From Lycocorax pyrrhopterus obiensis (lineage: Eukaryota > Chordata > Aves > Passeriformes > Paradisaeidae): a DNA stretch of 64,000 nt. The stretch covers positions 135,022,682-135,086,681 of the forward strand of contig JACSVZ010000002.1 of the NCBI GenBank assembly GCA_014706295.1, given 5' to 3'. This document shows, piece after piece, positions 61,862 through 64,000 of the stretch (positions are counted from its first letter, which is position 1; each line of letters begins with the position of its first letter). Position numbers and translations under genes: made by a program. Under the pieces are notes generated by a model. It was not told where the DNA came from and made no database searches. It saw nothing but the letters and a program-made list of their open reading frames with translations.

Positions 61862-64000
61862 CTATAAACAAACAGTCATGAACTAAGACTTTATGAAGTA
61901 TTTATTAATTTCAGTAAATATTACAGGCAAATTAAGAATAATAAATCTCAGTAGCAATTTACCAGTTTTGTGTGTCATTAAGCATACTTGGAAAAAAGCG
62001 GGTAGCAAGCATAACGGAAAAGGTGGTGGGAATTCATCAAACTGGTTTCTATGAGTGTTTTCTAACTGATATTTCAGCACTTTTATTCTTCAATTTTACA
62101 GCAGTAATTATATTTTGCATTAGAAAAGGCTTTTATTTTCCCCTAGCATTCCTATAAAATAATCACTTACCTCAAATAATTCTAGTCCCAGTAAAAATGT
62201 GGAGACTTAAAAAGAAATGAAAGCCACAGAATTGTACTCAAACTAGTACATAAAACTCACCTGTAAATTTAAAAGAATTTTAGCTTATTCTGTTGCACAA
62301 CTGGCAAATATAATTTCTCAGCCTTCCTACAGTGGTCACTTTATTCAGTAAGTTAAGAGAAGTATTCAGAAGTTAAGAGATTAGCCAGCAAAGAAAAGCT
62401 GTGCTAATTCATACCATAATTACAAATAACTTTTCTATCACATTATTATTATACTATGGAGTTAAACCCAGTTGTTGGCCGGTCACTAATGGTGCTCCCC
62501 AGGTCTCAGTATTGGGGCCAGTCCTGTCTAATATTTTTATCAATCATCTGGATGAGGGATTTGAGGGTACCCTCAGTCAGTCTGCAGATGACACCAAGTT
62601 GGGCAGGATTGTTGATCTGGAGGGCAGGAAGGCTCTGCAGAGGGATCTGGGCAGGCTGGATCAATGGCCTAAGGTCAATTGTATGAGGCTCAATAAGGAA
62701 AAGTGCTGGGCCCTGCCCTTGGGTCACAACAACCCCATGCAGCACTACAGGTAGGGGGCAGAGTGGCTGGAAAGCTGCCCAGTGGAAAAGGACCAGGAGT
62801 GCTAGTCAACAGCAGCTGAACATGAGCCAGCGTGTGCCCAGGTGGCCAAGAAGGCCAATGGCATCCTGGCCTGTATCAGAAATAGCATGGCCAGCTAGAT
62901 TAGAGAAGTGATTGTCCCCCTGTACTGGGCACTGGTGAGGCTGAACCTCAAATCCTGGGTTCTGGTTTGGGCCCCTCACTACAAGAAACACACTGAGGGG
63001 CTGAAGTGTGTCCAGAGAAGGTAAATGGAGCTGGGGAAGGGCCTGGAGCACAAGTCCTATGAAGGAGCAAAGCATCTGTGGGAGTTGGGGTTGTTTTGCC
63101 TGGAGAAAAGGAGGCTTGAGGGGACCTCATGGTTCTCTACAACTACCTGAAAGGAGGTTGTAGCCGGGTGAAGGTTGGTCTCTTCTCAAGTGACAGGACA
63201 AGAGGAAATAGCCTCAGGTTGCTCCAGGGGAGGTTTAGATGATATTAGGAAAAATTTCCTCACCAAAAGGAAACAGCCCTGGAACAGGCTGCCCAAGGTA
63301 GTTGGTGCCATCCCTGAATAGATTTCAAAGACGTGTGGATATGGCACTTAGGGACACAGTTCAGTGATGGACTTAGCAGTGCTGAGTGACTGGTTGGACT
63401 CAATGATCCTAAAAGGCTTTTTCAACCTAAACAATTCTATGATTCTACTACATGTCAAGATAAGTTTATTTAGCATCCTGTTGCAATGCCACATTGCAAT
63501 CTTTTTTAAGATTTATCTGAACTACAGATAGCTTTTGACCAGAATAAACAGAGACACTACGGTGAACAAATTGCACAGATGATGTAATTCTTCAGTGAAC
63601 AATCAAGACATGGATTTTTAAAAAATTATGCATACCACTGCATTTTACAAAAAAAAAAACAACAAACATTCATTATTTCCTGCTCTGTTAACTTTACACA
63701 AATCAGCTAGATTCAATAACAGTGCAAAATGGATGTTAGATTACCAATTTCATCTATATTTCTAGTAATTGTTCTCATAAGTCCTGCTTTAGTTCTGTGT
63801 TGTGTTCTTAATTTCCTGCTAATTCTAACAGAAAAAAACCTGCTTTCATGCTGAAAATTGGATTTCCGACTGTTTTCATTAAGTAGAGCGGCATGCCAGC
63901 ATATCTTTCACGGATTATTCTTTATCTTCTGCCTTCACTCTCACATACAGCTCTTTCTTTGCTGAATAAGGCTTTGTGACTTTCTGCTCATTATTTGGCT
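61862..64000 (-). other. NUDCD1: NUDCD1 intron, incomplete
   Basis: Sequence from the acceptor of the 5'-most visible exon to the window edge. No reading frame resembling the missing N-terminal part of NUDCD1 was found in the minus frames. The CR1 at 62457-63448 occupies nearly half of it. The rest is AT-rich unique sequence. Confidence 0.75.
62457..63448 (+). mobile_element. CR1 LINE, ORF2 3' part plus complete 3' end
   Basis: The longest CR1 copy here, about 990 bp, antisense inside the 5'-most visible NUDCD1 intron. The frame at 62401-62754 reads RT sequence with '[20 protein letters not shown]' and the catalytic A-D-D-T-K-L-G block, then the frame breaks. The rest is the 3' part ('ctgcccaaggtagttg', 'ggttggactcaatgatccta'), ending in 'caattctatgattctac'. 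5'-truncated and not functional. Confidence 0.93.

Larger units (their letters stand above)
47064..64000 (-). other. NUDCD1: NUDCD1 gene, partial (last eight exons)
   Basis: Eight exons on the minus strand, from 61861 down to the stop at 47064, join with matching splice phases into 1479 bases, which is 492 codons plus a stop. This equals the mammalian 583-residue NUDCD1 from about residue 92 to its end. The protein (NudC domain-containing 1, CML66) has a central CS/p23-like domain set in a predicted beta-propeller-type protein. Published work links it to dynein-cofactor/HSP90-type complexes, and it is overexpressed in tumours. No exon for the first about 91 residues is visible between 61862 and 64000, so the 5' end lies beyond the window. 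All introns are GT..AG, and CR1 copies lie in at least three of them. Confidence 0.93.

Noticed and set aside
62161..62220. Possible extra NUDCD1 exon with a donor-like GTAAGTG on the minus strand near 62164-62170
   Set aside because: The preceding sequence does not resemble the expected residues upstream of D-T-A-L, and no matching acceptor or frame was found.
1..64000. CRISPR arrays, tRNA or rRNA genes, bacterial operons
   Set aside because: No regularly spaced repeats, no recognisable cloverleaf or rRNA cores, and the content is vertebrate throughout.

Overview
This is a nuclear, animal-type genomic window, almost certainly from a bird. Coding sequence is split into exons with GT..AG introns. 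The dispersed repeats are mostly CR1 (chicken repeat 1) LINE fragments, several of them ending in the characteristic ATTCTATGATTC-like 3' tail. There are also two solo LTRs of an avian endogenous-retrovirus type, and I saw no mammalian SINEs. The species cannot be fixed from sequence alone.

Layout: 1-10.4 kb is non-coding flank holding one solo LTR (166-821) and CR1 relics. At about 10.4-10.6 kb lies a CpG-rich block, the likely promoter and 5' UTR region of TRHR, the thyrotropin-releasing-hormone receptor (plus strand). Its first coding exon is 10921-11715, then a 6.0-kb intron, then a second coding exon 17703-18083. I propose a third, mostly non-coding exon at 22417 to about 23726 that adds one lysine and the stop codon, giving a 393-residue receptor. 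The alternative is read-through of the 18084 donor, giving a 471-residue protein with an unrelated tail.

23.7-47.1 kb is intergenic: CR1 copies at 24.5, 29.7, 36.6, 41.1 and 44.1 kb, a 573-bp solo LTR with intact target-site duplication (38566-39138), and a composite pentanucleotide microsatellite (36121-36244).

47.06 kb to the right edge is NUDCD1 (NudC domain-containing 1, also called CML66) on the minus strand. Eight exons were placed by hand with matching splice phases. They encode 492 residues through the stop, equal to the mammalian protein from about residue 92 onward. The first roughly 91 residues lie beyond base 64000.

The two genes are convergent, TRHR(+) / NUDCD1(-), as I remember them in human 8q23. 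They are not functionally coupled: TRHR is a Gq-coupled pituitary/neuronal receptor and NUDCD1 a widely expressed NudC/CS-domain protein. I found no bacterial-type operon, CRISPR array or novel multi-gene system. The most useful observations are the proposed TRHR terminal exon and C-tail variants, a possible poison exon in NUDCD1, and the two solo LTRs with exact duplications.
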